Source: Bacillota bacterium
Lineage (GTDB): Bacteria > Bacillota > Clostridia > Lachnospirales > Lachnospiraceae
Assembly (NCBI GenBank): GCA_023443225.1
Contig: JAEZVF010000060.1
Span: 62,001 to 126,000, forward strand
Direction of reading: 5' to 3'
Length of the DNA: 64,000 nt
Part shown: piece after piece, positions 54,474 through 62,858 of the stretch
Layout: every line of letters starts with the position of its first letter
How positions within the stretch are numbered: position 1 is the first letter of the stretch
Program-made: the position numbers and the translations under genes
The notes under the pieces: generated by a model
What the model was told of the DNA's origin: nothing
The model's input: the letters and a program-made list of their open reading frames with translations, nothing else
The model's database searches: none

Positions 54474-54615
54474 AATTTCCTCCATTTTTCTGATGATTGC
54501 GACATAGACACTTGTAAGCGCTATCCTATACGAATATCCCTTAGTGTTCATTTTTATTATTTATGGAATCATTATAATTGTTCACAGGTGAAACTGCCAT
54601 TGAACTATCTTACAC

Positions 54616-54639
54616 TTAACTTACATTTTTGTAAGTTAA
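54616..54639. promoter_or_regulatory. BceR-type operator upstream of bceAB
   Basis: TTAACTTACA (54616-54625) and TGTAAGTTAA (54630-54639) form a perfect ten-base inverted repeat with a four-base T spacer. The inner TTACA-N4-TGTAA fits the BceR-like binding box. Its centre lies about 50 bp upstream of the minus-strand -10 at 54576-54571, as expected for activation; the right end overlaps the kinase stop codon. Confidence 0.7.
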
Positions 54640-55670
54640 TCATGCTTTTGACTTTCGCGTTTATAAGTATCGGATAGGACTGTAGCAGGGAATATAATTT
54701 TTGCTGTAGTTCCTACATTTATACTGGAGTTCAAAGATACCGATAACCCTAATCGATTGCAAAGTTTCCTGCACAAATATAGACCTATCCCAGTAGATTT
54801 CGAATATTGCCTCCCGGCTTTTCCCGTATATCCTTTTTCGAAGACCTTGGGGAGGTCTTTTTCTGAGATTCCAATCCCATTATCTTCAATGGATAAGGAT
54901 ATAAAATTATCTTTTTTAGCTCCAAAGATTCGGATAACTGGATTATCTGAATGATATTTTAAAGCATTTACGATAAGTTGATTTATGATAAACTCTAACC
55001 ACTTTGTATCGGTATAAACGGTAAGGTTTAAATCCTCTAGTTCTAACTTCACTTTTTCTCGGATAAAGGATTTTGAATTCCTTCGGATAACTTGATTTAC
55101 AATGTCCTTCAGTTGAATTTCTTTAATAATGTAATCCTTTTCCACTCCATTACTGCGGGAATAAAACAAGGCTTGTTCCAAATAGTAATCCACGAGATCC
55201 AGCTCTTCAGATAAACTGTTCGTAACTACAGAAGGATTATTTTCGATGATTAACTTAGAAGAAGCAATTGGTGTTTTCACTTCATGAATCCAGAGCTCAA
55301 TATACTCTCGGTATTCTTTTGATGCTATAGAGTATTTTGCTATTTCATCATTCATCGATTTATTAGTGATTTTTAAGCAATCATAAAATAACCTTCCTTC
55401 AAGAAAGGAGGGTTCTTCTATTAACTCTGATAGTAAGTATTTCTTATCTAGATTCTGCAGATTCTTTAGCACTTCACAATAATAAGCTCTCTTTTTTAAG
55501 TATTCCATTAATAGAGATATGATTACCGTAATGCAATAAACTATAAGTAAGAATACGATAGCGTAAAAATCAATATAAAATATGGATAAAAATACACCTG
55601 AAAAAGCAATTGCAAATATGTGCAGTAATAAGGTTCCAATCTTGTCTTTTAAAAATGCCAGTATACTCAT
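54636..55670 (-). CDS. bceS: Intramembrane-sensing histidine kinase (BceS-like)
   Basis: 344 residues. Two closely spaced N-terminal helices with almost no extracellular loop (about residues 13-55) are the mark of BceS-type kinases that sense through their transporter. The phospho-acceptor region is LWIHEVKTPIASSKLI. ATPase motifs are FIINQLIVNALKYH, SIEDNGIGISEKDLPKVFEKGY and STGIGLYLCRKL. It lies 26 bp after bceR, with AAGAAGGGTG upstream of the ATG. Confidence 0.9.
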   Translation of the reverse strand: MSILAFLKDKIGTLLLHIFAIAFSGVFLSIFYIDFYAIVFLLIVYCITVIISLLMEYLKKRAYYCEVLKNLQNLDKKYLLSELIEEPSFLEGRLFYDCLKITNKSMNDEIAKYSIASKEYREYIELWIHEVKTPIASSKLIIENNPSVVTNSLSEELDLVDYYLEQALFYSRSNGVEKDYIIKEIQLKDIVNQVIRRNSKSFIREKVKLELEDLNLTVYTDTKWLEFIINQLIVNALKYHSDNPVIRIFGAKKDNFISLSIEDNGIGISEKDLPKVFEKGYTGKAGRQYSKSTGIGLYLCRKLCNRLGLSVSLNSSINVGTTAKIIFPATVLSDTYKRESQKHD

Positions 55671-55696
55671 CGTATCACCCTTCTTAGAATATAGTT

Positions 55697-56359
55697 TTAT
55701 ACATAATAACCTTGCCCTCGCCTGGTCTTAATATAATCAGAGGCCCCAATGCCTTCCAGTTTTTTACGCAGACGGTTGATGTTTACGGTGAGAGTATTAT
55801 CATCTACGAACTCATTTGACTGCCAAAGTGCTTCCATAATTGTATCACGGGACAGAATCAACCCTTTATTTTTGACTAAAAGATGTAAGATACGAAGTTC
55901 GTTTTTGGTTAGATCAATTCCTTGTTCTCCGCAGGTAACAATGCTTTTGGATAGATTGAGAGTAATGTTATCGCAAACTATTTCTTCGTTAATTTCCTGC
56001 TGATAGGTTCGTTTTAGAATGGAAGATATACGGGCCAATAAAATCTGTGTATTGTATGGTTTAGTTATAAAATCATCCGCTCCCAGATTCATGCTCATAA
56101 GTTCATCAATCTCGCTGTCCCGGCTTGTTACAATTATGATTGGAATGTTTGATTTGGCACGTATCTCTTTGCAGACGTAATAACCATCGTAAACCGGAAG
56201 ATTGATGTCAAGCAGAATTAGGTGAGGTCTATTTGCCAAGACATCTTCCACTACGGTTTGAAAATTAACTAGTTCAACGGTTTCGTAATTGTATTTGTTT
56301 AAGAATTCACACAGTTCTGTTCTGATTTTTTCATTATCTTCAATAATGGCAATTTTCAT
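55697..56359 (-). CDS. bceR: OmpR-family response regulator (BceR-like)
   Basis: 220 residues. The receiver MKIAIIEDNEKIR has phospho-acceptor Asp in LILLDINLPVYDG and KPYNTQILLARI. The winged helix is EQGIDLTKNELRILHLLVKNKGLILSRDTIMEALWQ...VDDNTLTVNINRLRKKLEGIG. It regulates bceAB, probably through the palindrome at 54616. GGAGAATGATC precedes the ATG at 56359, chosen over the longer frame at 56377. Confidence 0.92.
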   Translation of the reverse strand: MKIAIIEDNEKIRTELCEFLNKYNYETVELVNFQTVVEDVLANRPHLILLDINLPVYDGYYVCKEIRAKSNIPIIIVTSRDSEIDELMSMNLGADDFITKPYNTQILLARISSILKRTYQQEINEEIVCDNITLNLSKSIVTCGEQGIDLTKNELRILHLLVKNKGLILSRDTIMEALWQSNEFVDDNTLTVNINRLRKKLEGIGASDYIKTRRGQGYYV

Positions 56360-56467
56360 GATCATTCTCCAATGCATTAAGTTAATATTATCTTAACAAA
56401 TATTAACACATATTAAAATAGATGACAATTATTACAATTTGATTTACTATTCAAACCGCTTTTAACA

Positions 56468-56476
56468 TGATATAAT
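56468..56476 (+). promoter_or_regulatory. Extended -10 promoter of the ArsR-family gene
   Basis: TGATATAAT (56468-56476) is an extended -10 (TGnTATAAT) about 60 bp before the start at 56538. No good -35 is present at 17 bp, consistent with an extended -10 promoter. It lies in the divergent region shared with bceR. Confidence 0.5.
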
Positions 56477-56537
56477 GTTCACGATAAGTAGATTTCCATG
56501 GAAGAACATCCTTATGTCTTATAGAAAGAGGTATCCG

Positions 56538-57593
56538 ATGTCTATTAATATTAAGAATAAGCTCGATCCGATTTTTGAAACCATTATACTTCTAAATCAA
56601 GGATTTGAATGTGATAAACTAAAGGAAATGATTGTACTTTTATTAAATGAATTAGGTGGTAATGGCGAAGTTATTTTCCATAAGTACTTAAAAGAGTATG
56701 AGAAGTATGTTCAGGTCTTTCAGAAAAACAGAATATCTTTGGATGGAGAAGAGTTTTATTTCAAAGACACGTCAATTGAATTTTTTATGTCATTTATCTC
56801 ACTGTTTCTTATTCAAAATGATTTCATTCATACCGTTGATACTATGACGAATCAACAGATTATTCGCGTCATTTATGAACATAGTGAAGACCTGTTTGAT
56901 ATAACCTTGCCAGCCTATTCAGATGAGGCTCATGAGGATTTTATGAAAATTGAAAACCTAATTTCGATGATTAATTCAACTCAGCTCAATGAAAATGAAA
57001 AGTGGAAAATGCTATTAGTATTACAGAATCCTAAGGAGTATTACAGCCGTTTTGCCAAGATGATAATAAGAAATATTCCGGCATATGAAAAAGCCTATAC
57101 TGCAATTGAATCAACGATTCATAAATATATCAAACTGTATGTGAAACAATTTTCTGATGGAAAATATGAAAACACTCTAGGTATAGGGGAAAAACTAAGG
57201 GAAAGTGATGTTCATGATATTACACCCACAATGGCATTAGCAACCGGAGAATTGATAGGAGTTAATGGCTGTTATTACGGTTTACTCATAGATAAAATCT
57301 ATAGTGAAATTAGGCAAAAGGGAAAAAGTAAAGATTTTCTTTTAGGATGCTTACGAGCTCTTAGTGATAATAGTAAACTTGAGATTCTCATTACATTGAA
57401 ATCTTGTCCTAAATATGCGACTGAATTGGCGGAACAATTGGGAATTACAACTGCAACGGTTTCCCATCATATGAACACATTATTTACCTATCAAATGGTG
57501 TATTTAGAAAAAGAAAATGGCAAGGCATACTACCATTTAAATACTCAAACACTCACAGACATTATTAATCAACTTAACCTATTACTGCTATAA
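56538..57593 (+). CDS. ArsR-family regulator with long N-terminal domain
   Basis: 351 residues. A ~250-residue N-terminal helical domain of unknown ligand is followed by a C-terminal ArsR-type winged helix: LRALSDNSKLEILITLKSCPKYATELAEQLGITTATVSHHMNTLFTYQMVYLEKENGKAYYHL. It resembles the large ArsR-like regulators next to ABC exporters in clostridia. AAAGAGGT precedes the ATG at 56538. It is followed by a terminator and then an ABC exporter, whose promoter carries an inverted repeat it may bind. No metal-binding cysteine motif is evident. Confidence 0.8.
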   Translation: MSINIKNKLDPIFETIILLNQGFECDKLKEMIVLLLNELGGNGEVIFHKYLKEYEKYVQVFQKNRISLDGEEFYFKDTSIEFFMSFISLFLIQNDFIHTVDTMTNQQIIRVIYEHSEDLFDITLPAYSDEAHEDFMKIENLISMINSTQLNENEKWKMLLVLQNPKEYYSRFAKMIIRNIPAYEKAYTAIESTIHKYIKLYVKQFSDGKYENTLGIGEKLRESDVHDITPTMALATGELIGVNGCYYGLLIDKIYSEIRQKGKSKDFLLGCLRALSDNSKLEILITLKSCPKYATELAEQLGITTATVSHHMNTLFTYQMVYLEKENGKAYYHLNTQTLTDIINQLNLLLL

Positions 57594-57637
57594 AAAAACT
57601 TTTGCAAAAGAAAGCTTATTTTTGCAAAAGTTTTTTT
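57592..57637. terminator. Bidirectional Rho-independent terminator
   Basis: AAAAAAACTTTTGCAAAA (57592-57609) pairs with TTTTGCAAAAGTTTTTTT (57620-57637): an A-tract, stem and T-tract in ideal arrangement. It begins at the stop codon of the ArsR-family regulator. Confidence 0.92.
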
Positions 57638-57647
57638 AACATAAATA

Positions 57648-57697
57648 TTAGATGAGCGTCTAAAATAGTTGACATATATCTAATATGATGGTATATA
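57648..57697 (+). promoter_or_regulatory. Promoter and operator-like repeat of the ABC exporter
   Basis: TTGACA (57669-57674) and TATATA (57692-57697) are 17 bp apart. Just upstream TTAGA/TCTAA (57648-57663) is an inverted repeat across TGAGCG, a plausible ArsR-type operator for the adjacent regulator. Confidence 0.6.
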
Positions 57698-57753
57698 TAA
57701 TTTAGTATAAAATATACTGGAGCATAGGGCTCCTAATAGGGAGGTTATTTATT

Positions 57754-58623
57754 ATGAAACATAAGAAAAACAGTTATTATTGGAGGATTTTGTCAAACAA
57801 CCGTTTCTTTTTGACGATTACCGTGCTACTCAATGTTATAGCATCCATATCAGGAGTTTTTGTAGCAGTTTTCTTGCAAAGAATAGTGGATCAGGCTATT
57901 GACGGAGACAGAAAAGGATTTGTTGAGACAATAGTACATGCATCTTTGTACTTATTAGCAGTTACAGCTATTTATTATATGTATTCTTTTTTAAGTAACA
58001 AATTATTAAGAAAAGTAACAACAAAATTAAGAGAGACTATCTTTTTTGGGATTTTTCGGCGTAATTACAAGGATTTTTATGAGAATAATACAGCAGATTA
58101 TATTTCAATCCTAACGAACGATGTTAAATTGGTGGAAGAGAATTACCTGACACCGCTATTAACCATAATTGAGTACTCAGCTTCATTTATAGCTACGATA
58201 TTTCTGCTATTAAAATTAAACCTATTCATAACTGTCATACTTATTATTAGTATGTTATTCATGTTTTTGATACCGGGAACAATTGGACATTTACTGCAAA
58301 AGAAACAAAACCATCTTTCCAATCAGTTCGTAATATTCACTTCAAAGATTAAAGATTTATTTTCGGGATTTGAGGTAATCCATTCCTTTCATATGATATC
58401 CCATATTAATAAAGAATTTGAGGAACAGAATGCAGAACTTTCTTCTATAAAATATAAAGCAGATCTGCTGTTTAGTTTAAATAATTCCATATCAGAATTC
58501 CTTGCCATGTTTACACAGATAATTACCATATTTATTGCTGCTTATTTTGTAATGCTGGGTAATATTACAATGGGAACACTTCTGGCTATTATTCTTTATC
58601 CGGTAATTTTGTTGTTCCTTTAG
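57754..58623 (+). CDS. ABC exporter, membrane domain (first part of a frameshifted gene)
   Basis: 289 codons forming most of the six-helix membrane domain of a half-transporter ABC exporter (MKHKKNSYYWRILSNNRFFLTITVLLN ... IITIFIAAYFVMLGNITMGTLLAIIL), then stopping at TAG 58621-58623. In the minus-one frame from about 58590 the sequence reads on as LSGNFVVPLVMIMQNFPKIQSISPVL, exactly the expected continuation, into the ATPase ORF. A single-base deletion in CTTTATCC thus splits the gene. The whole normal protein would be ~568 residues. It is either a recent pseudogene, a sequencing error or two coupled polypeptides. GGGAGG ribosome site present. Confidence 0.75.
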   Translation: MKHKKNSYYWRILSNNRFFLTITVLLNVIASISGVFVAVFLQRIVDQAIDGDRKGFVETIVHASLYLLAVTAIYYMYSFLSNKLLRKVTTKLRETIFFGIFRRNYKDFYENNTADYISILTNDVKLVEENYLTPLLTIIEYSASFIATIFLLLKLNLFITVILIISMLFMFLIPGTIGHLLQKKQNHLSNQFVIFTSKIKDLFSGFEVIHSFHMISHINKEFEEQNAELSSIKYKADLLFSLNNSISEFLAMFTQIITIFIAAYFVMLGNITMGTLLAIILYPVILLFL

Positions 58624-58625
58624 TT

Positions 58626-59462
58626 ATGATTATGCAGAATTTTCCTAAAATTCAAAGTATTTCACCAGTTTTGAGCCGAATGGATGAGTTGTGTAGTTAT
58701 CAAGATAAAAAAGTAGGCAATTTGCTTTCACCAAGCTTTGAGAATCGAATTTTGCTATCAAATGTATCTTTTTCTTATCATAAAGACCAGCCAGTATTAA
58801 AAGATATCTATCTAATGATAGAAAAGGGGAAGAAATATGCGGTTGTTGGGGAAAGTGGATGCGGAAAGTCAACAATGATTAAATTAATGCTAGGATATTA
58901 TAAGAATTATACAGGGAAGATTACATATGATCAAACAGATATCAGTAAGAGTTCAGAAGGAGAAATCAGTAAACTTGCATCTGTTATTCACCAGAGCGTC
59001 TATATGTTTGATAAAACAATTAAGGAGAACATCTGCCTTTATAATGAATATTCCGAAGAAGAACTTGCAAATGCACTGAAGTTAAGCGAAGTGGCTAAAT
59101 TCTTGCCTGATACAGAAGACCAATTAAATACCAGAGTTGGAGAAAACGGTGCTAATTTATCGGGAGGTCAACGTCAAAGAATTGCAATTGCAAGGGCTTT
59201 AATAAAAAACACTCCAATATTAATCTTGGATGAAGGAACCTCAGCAGTGGATTTACAGACTGCAAATGATATTGAACAAAGGTTGATACAAAATGAACGT
59301 TTAACTTTGTTTACCATAACTCATAAAATAAATGAAGAATTACTTAATAAATACGACCAGATTATCTATATGGATAAAGGGAAAATAATAAGCATTGGTA
59401 CTTTTTCTGAACTATTTGCAGCCAAAGGAGAATTCTATAATTTTTGTATTGGATCTATATAA
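58626..59462 (+). CDS. ABC exporter, ATPase domain (second part of a frameshifted gene)
   Basis: 278 codons. Walker A GESGCGKST, Q loop VIHQSVYMFDKTIKENI, signature LSGGQRQRIAIARAL, Walker B ILILDEGTSAVD, H loop ITHKINE. DEGTSA instead of DEPTSA is common in lactococcin-type and clostridial exporters. The ATG at 58626 lies two bases after the upstream TAG and has no ribosome site of its own. The frame is open further upstream and encodes the last membrane helix residues, which shows it is the 3' part of the broken gene rather than a separate one. Translational restart at ATG 58626 or 58632 is possible. Confidence 0.78.
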   Translation: MIMQNFPKIQSISPVLSRMDELCSYQDKKVGNLLSPSFENRILLSNVSFSYHKDQPVLKDIYLMIEKGKKYAVVGESGCGKSTMIKLMLGYYKNYTGKITYDQTDISKSSEGEISKLASVIHQSVYMFDKTIKENICLYNEYSEEELANALKLSEVAKFLPDTEDQLNTRVGENGANLSGGQRQRIAIARALIKNTPILILDEGTSAVDLQTANDIEQRLIQNERLTLFTITHKINEELLNKYDQIIYMDKGKIISIGTFSELFAAKGEFYNFCIGSI

Positions 59463-59515
59463 GTAGAATAAATCATATTAAACATATATGAATATAATAG
59501 TATTGTCGAAAAAGG

Positions 59516-59544
59516 TTGACAAAAATTAGCATAAACCCTATAAT
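59516..59544 (+). promoter_or_regulatory. Consensus promoter of the ECF transporter operon
   Basis: TTGACA (59516-59521) and TATAAT (59539-59544) are both exact consensus with a 17-bp spacer. It predicts transcription from about 59551, leaving a ~150-nt leader before the S-component gene. Confidence 0.88.
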
Positions 59545-59550
59545 ATAGGT

Positions 59551-59703
59551 AATTGAGACTATGCAAACCGGATGGAGAATCTACAACGCTTAAGCCGACA
59601 GGCCTGTTTTCTATGAAATAAAGCTGACTTATATAAATCGATATTAAAAAGTTGGCTTATTTATATATTTTACGCTCATTACGTGAGCAGATGGGAGCAG
59701 AAT
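59551..59703 (+). ncRNA. Structured 5' leader, candidate GEMM-I-like (c-di-GMP) riboswitch
   Basis: The leader contains, in order, TGCAAACC (59563-59570), a GGAT/ATCT stem around GGAGA, ACGCTTAAGCC (59585-59595), GACA and GGCCTG. This resembles the GEMM-I core GCAAACC ... GACGCAAAGCC ... GGCCT. Downstream, AGCTGACTTA (59622-59631) resembles the 3' AGCCGGGTTA. Several conserved bases differ, so this may be a variant class or a chance likeness. A GCTCA/TGAGC hairpin (59674-59688) lies just before the GGGAG ribosome site and could be the expression platform. Two near-direct repeats, AAGCTGACTTAT and AAGTTGGCTTAT, lie between. Confidence 0.35.
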
Positions 59704-60294
59704 ATGAAGAGAGAAAGTATTTTAAAAACCATTCTTGGTGTATGGAACACCAAGACAGTAGCTGTAATTGCAATCGGGGCGGCATTATTTGGTGTACTGA
59801 TGAATTTTGGCAGTATACCCGTAACTACGAACACTAGATTGACAACTTCCATGATTATTCCTGTAATTGTTGGTGCAATGTTTGGACCGGTACCTGCATT
59901 TGTCACCTGTTTAGTCGGAAATACGATTGCAGATTTGATTGGTGGTTGGGGCTTTTGGTTTGACTGGTCAATTGGAAATGGTGTTTTAGGTTTTATTGTT
60001 GGGTTACTCCCTATTTATGGAGCAAGAATCAACGACGGAATATTCAAACTAAAACATGCGATAATTTACATATTTACCTGTGTAATCGGTAATGCTTTTG
60101 CATTTGGAATTGTAACACCCATCTTAACGATACTATTTTACGGGGGTGAATTGGAGATAACTTTTGTTCAGGCAATCTTTGGTGGTATTGCAAATACTTC
60201 TATATTAATTATTATAGGTATTCCGATTCTGATTGCATTGTCAAAACGAAACGCACGTAATACTAACTTAACCTTGGATGAGAAAGAAGAGTAG
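59704..60294 (+). CDS. ECF transporter substrate-specificity (S) component, UPF0397-like
   Basis: 196 residues with about five membrane helices. The N-terminal TKTVAVIAIGAALFGVLMNFGSIPVTTNTRLTTSMIIPVIVGAMFGPVPAFVTCLVGNTIADL matches the ECF S-component family that includes UPF0397 proteins. It captures a small nutrient (vitamin or nucleoside-like compound) and docks on the ECF module encoded by the next two genes. Substrate unknown. The ATG at 59704 has GGGAG six bases upstream; the longer frame at 59683 reaches into the leader hairpin. Confidence 0.82.
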   Translation: MKRESILKTILGVWNTKTVAVIAIGAALFGVLMNFGSIPVTTNTRLTTSMIIPVIVGAMFGPVPAFVTCLVGNTIADLIGGWGFWFDWSIGNGVLGFIVGLLPIYGARINDGIFKLKHAIIYIFTCVIGNAFAFGIVTPILTILFYGGELEITFVQAIFGGIANTSILIIIGIPILIALSKRNARNTNLTLDEKEE

Positions 60295-60304
60295 TCTGAT
60301 AAAT

Positions 60305-62026
60305 ATGAAAAAACCAATCGTTGAATTTAAAGATTTTGGATTTATATATAAAACCCAAACAGAACCCACACTCAAAGATATTAATCTAACCATCTATGAA
60401 GGTGAGAAAGTATTAATATTGGGACCGAGTGGAAGCGGCAAATCAACCTTGGCGAACTGTATTAACGGACTGAACCCATTTTCCTATGAAGGGACCATTA
60501 CAGGGTCTTTAAAAGTTGCTGGCATAGAAACTAAAAATGCCAGCATTTTTGCAATCAGCAAGACAGTGGGGACTGTTTTACAAGATTCGGATGCTCAATT
60601 TGTCGGGTTATCTGTTGGTGAGGATATCGCTTTTGCTTTGGAGAATGACAATGTGCCTAGAAAAGAAATGATTCCAAAGGTTCAAAAGGCAAGTGAAATT
60701 GTAGGAATGGAGGATTTTCTACTACATGTTCCATATGAGTTATCCGGGGGGCAAAAGCAGAAAGTAGCATTGGCAGGTGTAATCCATGACAATGTAGATA
60801 TATTAATATTTGATGAACCTCTAGCTGCCCTTGACCCTAAGACAGGTATGGTTGCAGTTGATTTAATTGACCGGATACATGAGGAGAATAAGAAGACAAT
60901 TCTTATCATTGAACATCGATTAGAAGATGTATTGTATAGAAAAGTAGACCGTATTGTTCTAATGAACGAAGGTAGGATTGTATTTAATGATAATCCGGAC
61001 AAACTATTAGCCTCCAATCTTTTAATGAAGTATGGTATACGAGAACCTTTATATATTATGGCTCTTAAATATGCCGGATGCAAATTAAGAGAAGAGCAGA
61101 ATCTATCCGATGTCTATCAATTGGATTTAGAAACATTCCGGGAAAGTTTAATAAGACAGCAACAGCTTGCCTTAAACAAATATGAACCTAAATTAGGAGA
61201 AGAAATTCTTAAGATTGATTCCGTATCCTTTTCCTATGATACAAAAGAGGTCTTAAGCAATATCTCCTTTGCTATAAGAAAAGGTGAAAAGGTTGCAGTT
61301 ATTGGAAAAAATGGAGCGGGAAAAAGTACAATTGCAAAATTAATCTGTGGAATTATAAGGCCAAACAAAGGAAGTATTACTATCAATGGACAGGATTATA
61401 TGAAATATTCGATGAAGGAAATTGGAGAAAAAATCGGATATGTTATGCAAAATCCGAATCAGATGTTAGTAAAGGATATTATCTTAAATGAAGTTCAGCT
61501 AGCACTCCTTTTACGTGGTAAATCACAATCTGAAATTAAAGAAACGGTGAAAAGAACTCTGAAAATGTGTGGATTATACGGAATGCGTAATTGGCCGGTA
61601 ACCGCTGTCAGTTATGGTCAAAAGAAGAGAATTACCATCGCAGCCATGTTGGTTTTACAACCGGATATTATCATATTGGATGAACCAACTGCTGGACAGG
61701 ATTACTTCCATTACACAGAGATAATGAATTTCTTAGAGGATTTAAATAAACAATATGGAATTACGATTGTTTTTATCACTCACGATATGCATTTGGCCAT
61801 CGAATATACGGACAGAGCAATCGTGTTTGCGGAAGGCAAGCTGATTGCAGATGATGCAGTTTTTAGAGTTCTGTCAAATAAAGAGGTAATAGAAAAGGCA
61901 AATTTAAAACAGACGTCTCTATTCGAATTAGCAAAGCGCTTGGATATAGAACCGGAATTGTATATAGAGCATTTTATTGCCTATGAAAGGATGATGAAAG
62001 AACATGAGCAATCAATTACTAATTAA
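60305..62026 (+). CDS. ECF transporter ATPase, two fused ABC domains (EcfA-A')
   Basis: 573 residues in two ATPase halves. First half: Walker A GPSGSGKST, LSGGQKQKVALAGVI, ILIFDEPLAALDPKT. Second half: GKNGAGKST, the signature degenerate as VSYGQKKRITIAAML, and DIIILDEPTAGQDY. Fusion of EcfA and EcfA' in one chain occurs in YkoD-like proteins. It energises the S/T complex. The ATG at 60305 gives a natural N-terminus (MKKPIVEFKDFGF), though its ribosome site is weak; the frame extends back to 60278. It starts ten bases after the S-component stop. Confidence 0.9.
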   Translation: MKKPIVEFKDFGFIYKTQTEPTLKDINLTIYEGEKVLILGPSGSGKSTLANCINGLNPFSYEGTITGSLKVAGIETKNASIFAISKTVGTVLQDSDAQFVGLSVGEDIAFALENDNVPRKEMIPKVQKASEIVGMEDFLLHVPYELSGGQKQKVALAGVIHDNVDILIFDEPLAALDPKTGMVAVDLIDRIHEENKKTILIIEHRLEDVLYRKVDRIVLMNEGRIVFNDNPDKLLASNLLMKYGIREPLYIMALKYAGCKLREEQNLSDVYQLDLETFRESLIRQQQLALNKYEPKLGEEILKIDSVSFSYDTKEVLSNISFAIRKGEKVAVIGKNGAGKSTIAKLICGIIRPNKGSITINGQDYMKYSMKEIGEKIGYVMQNPNQMLVKDIILNEVQLALLLRGKSQSEIKETVKRTLKMCGLYGMRNWPVTAVSYGQKKRITIAAMLVLQPDIIILDEPTAGQDYFHYTEIMNFLEDLNKQYGITIVFITHDMHLAIEYTDRAIVFAEGKLIADDAVFRVLSNKEVIEKANLKQTSLFELAKRLDIEPELYIEHFIAYERMMKEHEQSITN

Positions 62027-62858
62027 CCTTGTTCCTGGCAAGACAGTATTACATAAATTAACAGGCACAACGAAAGTAAGGCTCTTTATCATCCTGTTGG
62101 TTTATCTTATTATGTCTTTTGATCTTCGCCTATTACTTCCTTTGTTTATCCTTGGGATTATCGGCTTAGTGTCATTAAAACCAAGTTGGAAGACCATAAA
62201 ATATTTTTTTATAATAGCAATTATTATGAATATCATTAATGTTTTTTTGTTCTGGGTTGTGAATCCTCGTTGTGGGTCCATCTGGTGCGGAGGAAGCAAC
62301 ACTATTTTATACAGTTTTACGGATTTTTTTGTTATTACTGCAGAAAGCATGTGGTATCTATCTATACGATTACTAAAGATGATTACCTCATTAATCGTAT
62401 CCATGGTCTTTATTTTGTCCATCACTCCTTCCGAGATGGCAGCAGGATTATATTCCGTTAAGGTGCCATATAAAATATGCACAGTTTTTTCCTTAGCATT
62501 TCGTTACATACCAGACATTGGGCGTGATTTTGAGAATATCAAGATATCCATGCAGGTTAGAGGAATTGAACTAGATCCTAAGAAGGCGTCCATTATGATA
62601 CGTTTAAAACAAAATATTTTGATTCTGGTTCCTCTGATTATTACTTCTTTTGATCGAGTAGGTAATATTGCAAATGCAATGGATTTGAGGGGCTATGGAA
62701 AAGGTAAAAGCAGGACATATTATAGTGAGAGAGAAGAACAAAAAGCAGATAAAATTGCTAAGTGTATTTATTGTATGCTATCCGTTTTTTGCATTTACTG
62801 GATTATTACCCAAAATATTATGCCGCAACCCATGAGAATGTGGTATCCCTTTACATAA
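62004..62858 (+). CDS. ecfT: ECF transporter transmembrane (T) component
   Basis: 284 residues with four to six hydrophobic helices and the cytoplasmic coupling region typical of EcfT: DFENIKISMQVRGIELDPKK (the A-R-G-type motif, here QVRG) and IANAMDLRGYGKGKSRTYY (second motif DLRGYG). It couples the two ATPase domains to the S component. The start overlaps the ATPase gene by 23 bp, and the stop overlaps the next gene's ATG (TAATG), so the operon is tightly coupled. Confidence 0.88.
   Translation: MSNQLLINLVPGKTVLHKLTGTTKVRLFIILLVYLIMSFDLRLLLPLFILGIIGLVSLKPSWKTIKYFFIIAIIMNIINVFLFWVVNPRCGSIWCGGSNTILYSFTDFFVITAESMWYLSIRLLKMITSLIVSMVFILSITPSEMAAGLYSVKVPYKICTVFSLAFRYIPDIGRDFENIKISMQVRGIELDPKKASIMIRLKQNILILVPLIITSFDRVGNIANAMDLRGYGKGKSRTYYSEREEQKADKIAKCIYCMLSVFCIYWIITQNIMPQPMRMWYPFT

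Noticed and set aside
58580..58626. Programmed -1 frameshift in the ABC exporter gene
   Set aside because: No X-XXY-YYZ slippery heptamer is present at the junction; a simple one-base deletion explains the data better.
59551..59640. Purine-riboswitch reading of the ECF leader (ACTATG and TCTAC motifs present)
   Set aside because: The motifs occur in the wrong order for the purine aptamer (the J3/1-like ACTATG precedes the J2/3-like TCTAC), and no matching P2/P3 loops are found.
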